Source of the DNA: Carex sylvatica
Lineage: Eukaryota > Streptophyta > Magnoliopsida > Poales > Cyperaceae
Assembly (NCBI GenBank): GCA_964058845.1
Contig: CAXKVR010000251.1
Location: forward strand, 1-64,000
Length of the DNA: 64,000 bases
Direction of reading: 5' to 3'
The notes beneath the pieces are model-generated. The model did not search any database and was not told where the DNA came from. It saw only the letters and a program-made list of their open reading frames with translations. Position numbers and translations under genes: made by a program. Positions 33,501 through 44,987 of the stretch are shown piece by piece (the first letter of the stretch is position 1; each line of letters opens with the position of its first letter).

Positions 33501-33782
33501 GCCTCGATTCAAGATAGCCTGCTCATGCGGGGTCCACTTGATCGACCAGGCAGGGCCATGAACGAGACGACGTGCAGGAGAAAGAGCCATGTTGGCAGGA
33601 GAGCTGCCAGGTGGCATCACGAAAGAAATCCCAGGCGCGGCATCAGCATTACCATACATGGATACAGGATTCCCGATTCCGTCAAACCCGCTTGAATCAT
33701 TGTATTGCCAAGAAAAAGAAGGTACTTGGTGATTGTTATAATGGGAAAAAGACCCGAAATTCATGTTCGGGTCGGCTTCCAT
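30506..33782 (-). CDS. SANT/Myb-like plant nuclear protein, probably DUF3755 type
   Basis: Seven coding exons on the minus strand: 33782-33493, 33352-33253, 32877-32809, 32208-32085, 31334-31267, 30995-30943 and 30737-30506. All introns are GT-AG and phases agree throughout, giving about 311 residues. Residues 1-70 are Ser/Asn/Gly-rich and disordered (MEADPNMNFGSFSHYNNHQV). About 80-130 form a SANT/Myb-like domain: WSIKWTPHEQAILNRGLEEF, then VNDPVITKYAKIATRLVNKT and VRDVAMRCQWMKKKE. A basic helix with KEQEKRQ follows. The C-terminal helix LRLLEENDRALDMIARNIEE and the SSLRRMPPIPGSINGDLF motif match what I remember of the plant DUF3755 family. The very end is unsure: the last exon may instead splice at a GTATAC donor at 30577. 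Likely a chromatin or DNA-binding factor; the precise role is unknown. Confidence 0.85.
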
Positions 33783-34200
33783 CTAACCTTTTAATGGTGC
33801 ATCCGACAGAGAAGCTTCCTCTAAAATACATAAATTAAGAAAAGATCAGTGTTTTTATTTTTGAAACAAAATTTGATTAACTTGAAAAAAAAAAAAAAGT
33901 ATAAGAACAGAGAGAGAAAGAGAGGAACCTGGAGATAACTAGCAGCAGAGAAGAGAATCAAATCCTGGATTTTTCTTGGGTTCAATAATCCGTCTCACAC
34001 CGCACTTAATATTCGTCTTGGTTCAATTTGTTGTTGCTTTTCTCTTTTCATTTTATTGAATTTGGGTTTTCTTTTGCTTTTGATATTTATATGGTGTTGT
34101 GGTGCCGCCCTTGCTTTGCTTTCCCTGGCGCCAATGGAAGGTTAGCAAAGCAAAAGAGAAGCCGCCACTTTCCCTGTGAATATATACCCACCCCACAAAT
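33783..34200 (-). promoter_or_regulatory. 5' UTR with intron and promoter of the SANT-like gene
   Basis: On the minus strand a leader ends TAGTTATCTCCAG before GTTCCTCTC (33928), and the next exon begins after GTATTTTAG (about 33829), 46 bases before the ATG. This is a 5' UTR intron of about 100 bp. Upstream, GGGGTGGGTATATATTCAC (about 34178-34195) gives a TATA-like motif preceding the leader, and a (CT)n run lies near 34212 on the plus strand. Confidence 0.55.
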
Positions 34201-34319
34201 GCACATTCCTCTCTCTCTCTCTCTTTCAAATGATTCCAAAACTAGTCACATTGTTTTTCATTTTGTTACTTTACTAAATTTATTTTGTGATACGGTGCTT
34301 TTAAATGTGTTTTAGTTTC

Positions 34320-35450
34320 AATGACAAAAGGACCCCCATGATTTTCTTGATTTCTAGAAATATCCACCACCTAATTCTTAGATCTTTCCTTGGTTTGTCC
34401 ATGTGGCAGGTTGCATTGCTATGAATCGATGTCTTAAAATGCAGTTTAAAAAAAAATACAGATAGTTGGCCACAACATATTACATATGCATATGCCAAAA
34501 TGCATATAAATGTATATTTTTAAAACAAAAAATCAATACTTAAAACTAAATAGATTTTAAAAAATAATAATTTAATCAAAAATAAAAGAAAGTACAATAT
34601 GATACCATTATAATCTTAAATTTATTAAAAATTTAAAAAGATATTGAAAATTAAAAGGTATGATTCATGTTTTTTATGCATCAATTATGTACTGAATAAA
34701 ATATATGTGAAAGTAATAACATAAATATTTTACATTTATTAATCAAAATATTATATAACGCCATTTGCTGAACGAAATATGTTTGGCAAATTATATTTAA
34801 AAATATAAATTACGAGAAATTAAAAAATAGATAAGTAATTGAATATAACATGAATTTATGAAGTACATTGCGTACTTCTGTGAAAACAAAAAAAAATGTA
34901 ATACATTCCTTTAATTGAAAGAAGTGAAACATTTTCTTTTGTTTTTGCATTGCATTATTGGCAAAAATAAGACAAGATGGGCAGATGGAGACAACCCGGC
35001 AACACAGATTGGCATACAACGAATGTCACAGAAAATTAAACTTATGGGATAGTGTCCGTCCCAACTGAAATGTATTTTAGAAGTCGATTATTGGCTAGTC
35101 TTTTAAATTAGTTAAGAGAAAAAGGTTTCGCTCATGGTCATGGATATGACATATGAGCTGTCTTCAAGCATGAATTACTTATTACTTAAATTCAAACCAT
35201 GTTATCTCTCTCCTAATGTTATACCAAATGATGTGCACTATTATTTTTCAACATTTCTTTAATTCCCAACAACACAGAAAAATTGAAAATTAAGATTGAG
35301 AGGCTGGATAATTAAATATTTTGTAATTTCTTTTTGGGGGCTTAATACTAATAATTTCTGCAGTTTTAACATGTGAGACTACACATGTTCTACATTGATG
35401 TGTTCTTTAAATTCTGAATTTAAAATTTTGATATATTTGTTATTAAGATA
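34320..35450. other. Intergenic, AT-rich, nothing recognised
   Basis: Non-coding text with short A/T runs. Open frames are short and compositional. Confidence 0.4.
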
Positions 35451-35458
35451 ATTCATTA

Positions 35459-35802
35459 AGGTTGTGTTTGATAATAAAATGATTTAGGAAGTTCTATTTA
35501 TGTTTGGTAGAGAGATAAAGTAGATGAAATAAAGTGATAACTCTTGTCACCGACCATGTTTGATAGAGAGATAAAGAGAACTCGTAGAATAGTAACTCTT
35601 TGATAGGACTGACCATAAAAAGATAAAGAGAACTCATAGAACAGTAACTCTTTGGTAGAGAGATAAAAACAAAATAATAAAGAGATAATTCATGGAATAG
35701 TACAAAAATAAAGTAAAGAGTAAAGATGACTTTTATTATCAACCCAAGAGAAGTGGTGGAATAAGAGTTATCATTTTATTCTTTTATCAAATATGAACGC
35801 AA
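35459..35802. mobile_element. Tourist-like MITE with internal repeats
   Basis: Left GGTTGTGTTTGATAATAAAATGAT and the right end inverted, TTGCGTTCATATTTGAT...AAAATGATAACTC, pair as imperfect ends. The interior has repeated GATAGAGAGATAAAGAGAAC and TAGAATAGTAACTCTTTG units, three to four times. Style matches the outer element at 9707-13282. Target duplication unclear. Confidence 0.5.
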
Positions 35803-36200
35803 TAGTGCAACATATACATGTTACCATAACATTCAACAAAAATTGTGTATTTGTTGTTCTTAGTTTTGAAAAAAAAAAATCTAACTGAATAATACTATTT
35901 AAAATGTTTGTTGAATGAGTCTTGCCAATAAAGCTGAGTGAGAATCCTACAGGACAATACCACCACACCACTCTCAGCTCAGTTGCCTTCAGCCTTTGGA
36001 TTACCTCGAGAGTCAAGATTCTCTGATACATGAAAATCGAACGATTCCGAATTACTTCTCTTTTTATCAGTAATAATTCAGTAACATAATAAATGCAACT
36101 TCTAGTGTAGCGATTTGCTGCATGATTATTAGTTTCCCATTTGCCCGATCCACAGAAAAGAAATTGAATAAGAAAATAACTTAACTCTCGTGGTAGGTCC

Positions 36201-36672
36201 TAGAGTGGAAAAAATGGCACGCCGGAGCCGGTTCCGTCACGGAATGGCACGGTTCCGGTACGACACAGCACGGTACGGATGTCATATACGTGCCGTGCCT
36301 TGCGTGTTCCGTGCCGTGATCATTCGCGTGTCGTGACCAATTGTTAGCAAAGAAGACACGGCATGGCACGGCACGAAAATTACCTTCGTCACGGCACGGC
36401 ACGGAATACGGCACGATACGGCACGAAACACAGCACGGTACGGAACGGGAGAAGGTAGGAAACTAGGAGCACCGATTTGGTCACGGCACGACTTGATCAC
36501 GACACGCGAGTCACGGCACGACTTGGTCACGGCACGATTTGGTCACAGCACGCGAGTCACGGCGTGACTCGCGTGCCGTGACTATTTGCGTGTCGTGACC
36601 ACCCTTCATAATTTTAGTCACGGCACGTGAAAAATTAACTTGGTCACGGCACGGCACGTTTTTTCCACACTA
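36201..36672. mobile_element. hAT-type element rich in CACGGCACG, 472 bp
   Basis: Ends TAGAGTGGAAAAAATGGCACG and, inverted, TAGTGTGGAAAAAACGTGCC, inside the perfect 8-bp duplication GTAGGTCC (36193-36200 and 36673-36680). The interior is an array of CACGGCACG/GTGCCGTG variants in both orientations, with a perfect hairpin GAGTCACGGC/GCCGTGAC near 36554-36580. It is much more GC-rich than its surroundings and has no transposase. Confidence 0.92.
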
Positions 36673-37356
36673 GTAGGTCCGCAGGCCCAAAAAGGCAGCC
36701 ATTCATGCGTTGTTGGGTCCCACGCTGCAGCGCATTGGATGACCTTCCGTGGCTTCATGCATGTAGCCACTTGTGTTGCTATTGGAAGAAAAACTATAGA
36801 TCCGGCTTTCTGTACAGATGGCAGCCAATGCTCGCCTCAGTTAAATTTGAACTAGATCTCTCATTCTCTAGGGCCCACATATTGGGTTAGTTTGTTTTGT
36901 GATTCCGACTGTGCACCATGAAATACAAATAAACGAATTTGTTTTAGCTGTCATTGGTTTTAGAAAAAAAAAATCGATCTTATCAGGCTTTGTTTCTGAT
37001 AAAAATTGAATTTTCCGGAAACACCGTCAATTTTGTACTACAAAATATATTATTATATGCAATGTTAAAAAGTGATTATTGTTGAGAGTATATCGACAAA
37101 AATTATTATTTTTAAGTAATTTGTCCATAAATTACTGTCGATAAAAAATACTTTTCTTTTCACAAATAATGACAAATTTTAAAGATGATAACAAAGAAAA
37201 TTCGGCATGAAATGCTCGTCAGTCTTTTTAAAGATGAATTTTCTTAATGACCAGACGGTGCGCACCATTCTTTTTTAAAAAAAAAATTGTTGCTATATTG
37301 ACAGAATATGGAACTATTGTTGTATATTCATCAAATTGTGAATATATATATATATA

Positions 37357-37765
37357 TAGAGTAAGGCTAGGGTGCTATGGGTTGCATAGAGAGCTACGGT
37401 GTTACGGCTCAATATTTGAGTTTTCAAAATTCTAACGGTCGATCCGAACCGTTCATCTTGTTCTTCTTATTAATATGTGTTTGGAGACCAAATTTTACAT
37501 TTTTTGGAAAAATTTTACTATTTTTTTAGATAGGTAGAAAATCACTTGATCTAAAAAATTCTGCACCATTCAGATATTTGATATTCTAAATATCTAAAAA
37601 AATAGTAAAAAATTTCCAAAAAATGTAAATTTGGTCTCCAAACACATATTAATATGGAGAACATGATGAACAGTTCGGATTGGCCGTTAGAATTTTGAAA
37701 ACTCGAATATTGAGCCGTAGCACCGTAGCCCTCTATGCAATCCATAGCACCCTAGCCTTACTCTA
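37357..37765. mobile_element. GAG-ended fold-back MITE, tandem copy 1
   Basis: Ends GAGTAAGGCTAGGGTGCTAT and its inverse ATAGCACCCTAGCCTTACTC. The core has AACGGTCGATCCGAACCGTTC and the opposed copy, with central GAAAATCACTTGATCTAAAA. Left flank is (TA)n; right flank TATATATAGAGAGAGAG. The target duplication is masked by the repeats. Confidence 0.85.
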
Positions 37766-37785
37766 TATATAGAGAGAGAGATAGA

Positions 37786-38184
37786 AAGGCTAGGGTGCTA
37801 TGGGTTGCATAGAGGGCTACGGTGCTGCGGCTCAATATTCGAGTTTTCAAAATTCTAACGGCCGATCCGAACCATTTATCTTGTTCTCCATATTAATATG
37901 TGTTTGGAGACCAAATTTTACATTTTTTGAAAAAATTGTACTATTTTTTTAGATATGTAGAAAATCACTTGATCTAAAAAATTATGCACCATTCAAATAT
38001 TTGATTTTTTAACTATCTAAAAAAATAGTAAAAAATTTTCAAAAAATGTAAAATTTGGTCTCCAAACACATATTAATATGGAGAACAAGATGAACGGTTC
38101 GGATCGACTGTTATAATTTTAAAAATTCAAATATTGAGCCGTAGCACCGTAGTCATTTATGCAACCCATAGCACCCTAGCCTTA

Positions 38185-38186
<2 letters not shown>
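37786..38186. mobile_element. GAG-type fold-back MITE, tandem copy 2
   Basis: About 20 bp after copy 1, the same hairpin repeats in the same orientation (AAGGCTAGGGTGCTATGGG ... GCACCCTAGCCTTACTAT) with scattered base differences. It ends against a long (TG)n microsatellite. Confidence 0.85.

Positions 38187-38231
<45 letters not shown>
38187..38231 (+). repeat. (TG)n microsatellite
   Basis: About 22 uninterrupted TG dinucleotides immediately after fold-back copy 2. Confidence 0.95.
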
Positions 38232-38232
<1 letters not shown>

Positions 38233-38239
38233 TTCTTAT

Positions 38240-39836
38240 GTATTATTTTTTCGGTAAAGCTAATCGATTTTTAGATATATCACACACATATCATATATAG
38301 AGTATAGAGACACATGTATAGACAATTAGACACACATAATTTTTTAGATTCAAAACGTAAGCAACTAAGCATAGTTTCTTCGATATTGATATTGCAGGAA
38401 CATAATTATTTTGTAACACCCGGTATTTTTAAAGTCTGAATTTGCTGTGATTTTTTTGAGAAAAAAAAAAGGATCTGTTTTTTCTCATTTAATCATTCAA
38501 ATTTTTATTTGCACGAATTTTGATAAAAATTAACAGTTGAATGAGGAAAAAATATATTTCTGTTTTTCCAAAAAAAAAAAAACAACAGATTTCATTCCGT
38601 ATTTTGAATAACTTTTTTGAAGCTTTTTAGACTTTTTTACAAAGTTTGTAAACTTAAAGGTCAATTACATAAAAATGCAAAATCCAAAAGAAAGAAAAGA
38701 AAAACGTGGCATCCTAGCCACGTGTCTCCCATGCATGAGACCTCTCCTAACCCCTTGACCAGTAAACTTTTTAAAGGGGCTTTCGCTCTCGAGATAGAGT
38801 AGGGCATTGGATCTACTGTTAGATTCAATTAGCTCTATCACGGTACGATTAGCATTAAGTGTGTATGGAAATTGATTAAAACTCATTCGAATTTTAATAC
38901 GGAGAGCACGATTCGATGCAATTGGATGGCTAGATCACCCATCGAACCAAAGTAGGTCCAATGGACATCGGACCTACTCCGAATTGTTCTCTCTTTATTG
39001 ATTCAGGAGAGGAAAACAAATACTGAAAACTGGAATCGAAAAGAAGAGAAAAAAAGAAAGAAAATTGGATTAAAAAATATATATATTTTGATAAAGGTTC
39101 TACGATTATTATTTGATTGTATGGTTAATCGATTACAATTATCAAAATTCCGTTTCTGTATCTGATCGTGTGCCGTACATACATTTGTATACAATGAAAT
39201 ATATACACGAGCAATAACAAGGCGAAGAAAAGCATCGTCAACGAACTTTAACAAAGGAAGTAGGTTCAATACTTGAAAATGGCAAAGGCCATAAACAAAG
39301 TAAGAAGCGTTGTTTACATTAGTTAAAGTTTCTCCTTTTGGGAGGAACTTTTGCTTTTGACGTCTGAAAGTTTAATTGCAAAGTAATTCCACTCGTGGAG
39401 AAGCCCCCTTTTTTACTATTTAAAGAAAAACAAAACCACAAGAATACAAGATGTGCACTAGATTCGCATTTCCATGTTTTGTGTGGAGCCTAGCTCTCGT
39501 ACGGGAGAAGAGAAGTCACCGCGCTTAAGTCTTCCAAAAAAATAAATATAGGGTTTTTTTTATGGAAAATAAACATTTTATATTTAAAATAAATTTATTT
39601 CATGAACTTAGAGAATTTTCATTTCAGCAATTTTAATTGATTTTTAAATAACTGTTAACTACTAAATAGAAACTCTAATAGAAAACTCAACATTTCTAAA
39701 ACTGAAATTAGAATTTCTATTAAGGCCACATCAGCGATTAAAGATTCCCCGTAGGAGAAAGAAATTTCAGTCAATAAATTCGTTGACGTGGAGTTTATAA
39801 ACAATTTCTTTATAAGAAACTTTATATATAATTTCT
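38240..39836. other. Intergenic, no gene seen
   Basis: Contains TTTGTAACACCCGGTATTTT at about 38411, a motif often seen at retrotransposon-derived sequence, and GCCACGTGTCTCCCATGCATG near 38717. No ends or domain can be set. Confidence 0.35.
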
Positions 39837-39846
39837 AAATAAGAAA

Positions 39847-41112
39847 GGGAAATTTCATGTATATCCCTCAAAAGTTTCAATATTACGTATTTATCTCTTC
39901 AAAATCAATAATTACATATTTATTCTTAAAATTGTAAAAAGTCACATATTTGTCCAATCCATTATCTTTAACACTAAATTTCTATGTATTTCCATTTTAC
40001 CCTTCTTTTATTTTCCCTTCTAAGATCAGTGTGTTAGAAAACAATATTAAATCGTACCAGTACCAGTACATAGCCGTACTAATACCTTCTTTGCCTGACT
40101 AATTTATTTCTCAGTAGGAATTTGTAGCCTAACTAAAGTATCTTATTCCTCAATAAGTTTGACTAAAGTATCTAATTAGAACGAAGCCTTCTGACAGACT
40201 TATTGTTGCTACTAAAAATATATCAAATTAGAGCTTGTCTTCTTGGCTTTCAAATCCTCATTGCCCTTTAATTGTAAAAAACCCGGTATCCATTGTTTTG
40301 TACATGAAAAAAGAAACCGGTATTCCCTATATCCTTCCTTCAATGCCACTGCCATGTGCTATGTATCCCCTTGTTCCATGACTGCCATATAGCACTTACT
40401 GGTACCTAACAAAAAATCATGATTGATACTCAACGTACCACCCTGGTAACAAAATTGCAAATTAATGAAGGCTTAACAAGACAACTTCAGAGCTCCGAGA
40501 TGTTATCCGAGATAAATTCAGAAGGGAGCACAGATTTCTGAGTTCCTCCAGCTTCACGACGTACATAAAATTAAACTGCTCTTTAACTAATTATAAATAA
40601 AATTAGTTGATATTTTTAAAGTGTTTTCTCAGTATTTCACTGTCTTGTGCTTTCCTCGTACCAGTACTAAACCGTACAGTACCAGTACCAGCACTGAATC
40701 GTACCAGTACCAGTAGGAGTGAGAGAAATCTAGAGGGGATGCGATAAGGAAAGTCGGGGTCGAAGGAAAGGCGGGGAGAAAGTTCGAGAGAACAGGTGGG
40801 GCCGGAGATTATGTTAGCGTGTTTGGAGAAAAGTGGCGAGAGGTTTTGACGCTCTCAAGACTCAACAGATTAAAAGGAGAGAGGAAGAAAGGGTATAGTG
40901 GTCATTACAATATTAATTAATATTGTAAAATAAATTTTTAATGTTTAAAAAATATTATTAAATTATTTTTGGAGATATTTGATATATAATAGAGTTAGAT
41001 TGAACAAATATGTGAGTTTCTATAATTTATAATGATCAATATGTAATTATTGATTTTAGAGGGATAAATACATAATATTGAAACTTTTAAGGGATATACA
41101 TGAAATCCCCTC
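39847..41112. mobile_element. 1.27-kb Mutator-like element with long inverted repeats
   Basis: Flanked by AAATAAGAAA (39837-39846 and 41113-41122), so the 9-10-bp duplication is perfect. Left GGGAAATTTCATGTATATCCC; right inverted GAGGGGATTTCATGTATATCCC. The arms stay alignable over about 200 bp (TTTCAATATTACGTATTTATC, ATCAATAATTACATATT, TCACATATTTGT). The centre carries several ACCAGTACCAGTA / CGTACAGTACCAG repeats and a GA-rich block. No transposase. Confidence 0.88.
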
Positions 41113-41129
41113 AAATAAGAAATTCTCAG

Positions 41130-41756
41130 ACATTCGTGAAATCGAAATAGAAATTGCAACTTTAAATTAGAAATTTTGTACGTAATACCAAGAATGGGTA
41201 ATACCAGGAATGGAGATGCTCTTGTGAATTAAGTTTGGATGTGAAAATATCTAATTATTTAATATTCATAAGCAATCTCATATTCAGATAAAATGCGACG
41301 GAGAAGCTATTATCTTTGTCACTAGATTAAATGTTAATTTTTAAATTTATTTTATAGAAAACTATCAGTACTTAGTGTCGAGCAATCTCGCCTTGAATTC
41401 CTCATTAACAACATGATGTTATTTATAAGAACTCTAAGGATATATTTGAATAAATGCGAATCATGTTTAATTAGTTATTATTTTTATAATTATGACAATC
41501 AACACATACGTTATTAAAACAAAAATCATACATATGTTTTGTATAATTAACTTGGATAACTGAAAATTAATACTTCACTGTGGAACTAATTTTTCAGAAA
41601 ATAATGATTTTATTTTGCTGACATTTTAGTGGCTGTCTGATCACTTTAAAATTAAATCAAATTATATACAGAGTATATATAAAATATAAAGAAACTTAAA
41701 TGCACAAATAAGATTCACTTGTTACATAAATTAAGCTAATTGAAAACTCAATTTAC
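41130..41756. other. Intergenic, AT-rich
   Basis: A GAATGGAGATGCTC motif at about 41209 resembles the end of the element type at 1068. Nothing else recognisable. Confidence 0.35.
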
Positions 41757-41757
41757 A

Positions 41758-42225
41758 TAATATATATATATATATATATAGATGGACTTGGTTGAGCCAT
41801 GGCTCACCAAGCGTTTGTACTCCACGCTTTATTTTCATTTTGAAAGTCCAAACGACCGATCCGAACGTTAGATGTGATCTCTATATTGAAATGTACTTGG
41901 AGACCAAATTTTATATTTTTTGGAATTTTTTTACTATTTATTAAGCAATTTTTAAAATTACTGTTTTGCTGTGAACAGTAAAAAACAGTAAAATTTTCTG
42001 GGTCATCGGATCAGCAATTTTAAAAAATGCTTAATAAATAGTAAAAAAATTCCAAAAATTGTAAAATTTAGTCTCCAAGCACATTTCAATATGGAGAACA
42101 AAATGAACGGTTCGGATCGGTTGTTTGAATTTTCAAAATGGCTAAAATGAGCCATGGCTCACCAACGCAAAATAAGTCATGGCTCATTTTAGCCCAACTC
42201 TATATATATATATATATATATATAG
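41758..42225. repeat. (TA)n microsatellite split by a fold-back element
   Basis: TA runs at 41758-41780 and 42203-42223 flank the hairpin and probably represent one original microsatellite. Confidence 0.85.
41781..42201. mobile_element. Fold-back MITE in (TA)n, GATGGACTTGGTTGAGCC type
   Basis: Left GATGGACTTGGTTGAGCCATG, right inverted GAGTTGGGCTAAAATGAGCC. GAGCCATGGCTCACCAA occurs in both arms. The core carries AACGACCGATCCGAACGTT and the opposed GAACGGTTCGGATCGGTTG, plus a second inner palindrome around CTGTGAACAGTAAAAAACAG. About 420 bp. Confidence 0.85.
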
Positions 42226-42602
42226 TCCCTCTTGTAACTCATCCAAACAATACTAAACAAAGGATTATGAAGTAAAAATTTGTGTATGTTGAATAGTATG
42301 CTTGTGTGAAATGTATGAATTTGTGTTTATAATGTTATTGTTTGTTTTTGCTACTGTTGAACATTGATGTTTTCAATAGTGACAGTTTATGCTTGTAAAC
42401 AATTACTAATGTTTAATAACAATATGGTTGTAAATAGTTGATGTATTAATGTTTTATAGTTTGAATATGTTAGTTTTACTGTTACATTTTTTTTAATTTA
42501 TAGTATTAAAGTTTGCAGTGTGTTTATCTCAGTTTTATAGTGTTTTAGATTTCAGATTTACAGTTTTATAGTTTGCATCAGTTAGCTTTATATTTTACAT
42601 TT

Positions 42603-44708
42603 TGATGCGTGTTAAGGGTATGCTAAAAAGTTTCAATACAATAAGATGTATGTTTTAAACCTTAAACACTTTTGAGTCAAATTGCAAGTGCACAATTATG
42701 TCAAAGTAGTATTTTAGGTATCGATCCACAGAGAGTATGGAAAATGCTTAGTTTTAAACTCTAAACAATTAATTTCAGAAAATAATAATAAGGTAAAGTG
42801 CAATAAAGTAGAATAAAAAGGGGGGGTTTGTTTAAGTAATCCTAAAGGTTGGGTTCAATACCCGAAAATAAGGAATAGAAAACAATGGATGTAAATGAAA
42901 TGAAAGAAAGAAATATTGGTTTGCTTTCTAGTTGAGAAGATCTAGGGGTCTTTGGTCTACAATCCCTTGCTAATTTTATCTATTCGGTATTTGCTTGAAT
43001 TCATGTATGATTTGACGAGGTTTCTAACCTAATATGTTATTAAGGGTCACTTTCGTGAATTAATAACGTGCCTAGGTAATTCGGACTTCACGATTAGGTC
43101 CTTCACCCTAGCTACCTAGACCATAAGCTCTTGTTAGTCTCTCCTCTCCTCGAGTATTGGTACTTCTCAATAAAGTCTTTCATACCAATATCCGACTTGA
43201 TTTGAGATGTCCTAATTAGGGTTTGACTTCACGGTTAGGTCCTTCACCAAGTCCCTAATCTTAATTTCTATAGTTCCGACTTAGATTAAATTGGTTAGAA
43301 TCTTAATCTAAACCTAGGATATTTGCATTCATAATTTGGTACTATCCTATTGATCACAGTCAATTTTAGTTCTTTTGAAACTAAAACGGGATACTACAAT
43401 TCAAGTACTAACTATGTAATTAACACAAATTATTAAATCACAGAAATTACCAATCAAATCACATAAAACAATCGTAATAAAAGCAAATAACCGAATAAAA
43501 TAGAATTAAACAAGTTCATGCATGATGACCTAAACCCCTAGAGAGAGAACTACTCCCTCTTGGAGAGATCCATTACAAAAATTGGCAAAGTAAGAAGAAA
43601 TAAAATAAAAGAAGCAATTACACCCTTTGACAAATCAAAGACCTCTATTTTACCGAATCTTGCTTAGGAAACCCTTCTTCTCCTTACTTGAAAGCTTTTC
43701 TTTCTCCAAAATTTATCACTAAGTGTGTGTGTAAAGAGAGAGAATGATGGTGTGTTGGTTGATGTGTGGTGTGATGAGATTGATGATGAGATTCTCGATT
43801 GGGAAAGAACTCTCTCTTTTATAGCCAAGGACTATGCCCGATTTAGAAGCTAGAAGGTAGGGTTAGTGGGTGCTCTGTTTACATTGCTTCTCCGGCAAGC
43901 ATGTGTATTTCTGGCAGTAAAAACGTGTCCATAAAGCGCCAAAAATAGAAAAACTGTCAAACCGGGCAGTTATTGGCTTTCTGCGGGTCCAGTGCGGATG
44001 GATGACCCGCACTGCGGGTGCCTTCACCCGCACTGGGACAAGTTTCCTTATTTAACTTCTGCAAATTTCTCTGGCTGTGGATGGCACTGCGGATGGATGA
44101 CCCGCACTGCGGGTGGATTCTGTGCATTTTTGAAGTTGCTGAAATCGACCAAGTACTAAATACGGCTGGGCTCATCCGCACTGCGTGTGGTTCACCCGCA
44201 CTGGGAAGAATTTTTCATCATTTTTCATTTTTTTTATTTTCTCAAGTTGTAGATCTTCTCGTTGGCTTTCCGAAAAGTGGTTATATGTCCAAAACGGAGT
44301 TACGAGTCAAAAGTTGTGGCCGTTTTAAGTTCAGACTCCATTTTTGCAGTTCTGCTATAGTGCGTCCGCACTGGGCTCGGACTTTTTCTGTTCGACCAGT
44401 GTGCGGATGCATCGATATCCGTGCGTCTGCACGGATCTTGACGAATAGCTTATTATACTTTTTTAAAATTGGCGCGCGTCCAGAAATCCATCTAAGTACT
44501 CATTACGACCATATCGTAAACCGTGTCCGCACTAGCCATTTTTCTTCATTTTTCTTCATTTTTCTTTGTTTCCTGCAAATTAAAACCAAACAAATGCAGT
44601 AACTTGATTCTAGGTGTATTCTATTCTCTTTATATTCAAAATACAAGATATTTGGTGTTATTTTATGATGAAAACTAGATCGAATATGTATATAATTTAT
44701 GCTTATCA
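42603..44708. mobile_element. Solo LTR, 2,106 bp
   Basis: Begins TGATGCGTGTTAAGG and ends ATGCTTATCA (TGAT/ATCA). The perfect 5-bp duplication CATTT lies at 42598-42602 and 44709-44713. The promoter-like TTTTATAGCCAAGG at about 43817 has a (TG/GA)-rich region before it. 43980-44540 holds repeated (A/G)CCCGCACTG and GTGCGGATGGATGAC motifs, and a poly-G (GGGGGGG) occurs at 42821. The 194-codon open frame at 44018-44602 lies in this GC-richer part and has no domain. No gag-pol, so it is a solo LTR. Confidence 0.88.
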
Positions 44709-44987
44709 CATTTGATAATTTTACAGTATTGAAGTTCTATAGTTTGCATATGTATGTTTTACAGTATGTGTAGTGTTAATGTACGTGCATATATAAATAT
44801 TAATAATTGAAGAAAAAAATTATAAATTTTTTTTTTAAAAATTAAAATTAATTGTAATTTCGAAAAAAAATTGATTTAAAAAAATAAATTTTGCATAATT
44901 TTCAGGGTTATTTTGAAAAACTGCAAATTTGAGAAGTGGTCCGGTTTTAAAATGTTCTAGAAGGTTTTAAAACTGTCATTAATTATA

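Noticed and set aside
36181..36530. Two open frames with many Cys and Arg residues
   Set aside because: They fall in the CACGGCACG array of the hAT element at 36201-36672. The residues reflect the repeat, not a zinc protein.
44018..44602. 194-codon open frame, the longest single frame in the window
   Set aside because: It lies inside the solo LTR bounded by CATTT duplications, runs through repeated CCGCACTG motifs and shows no retroviral or other domain.
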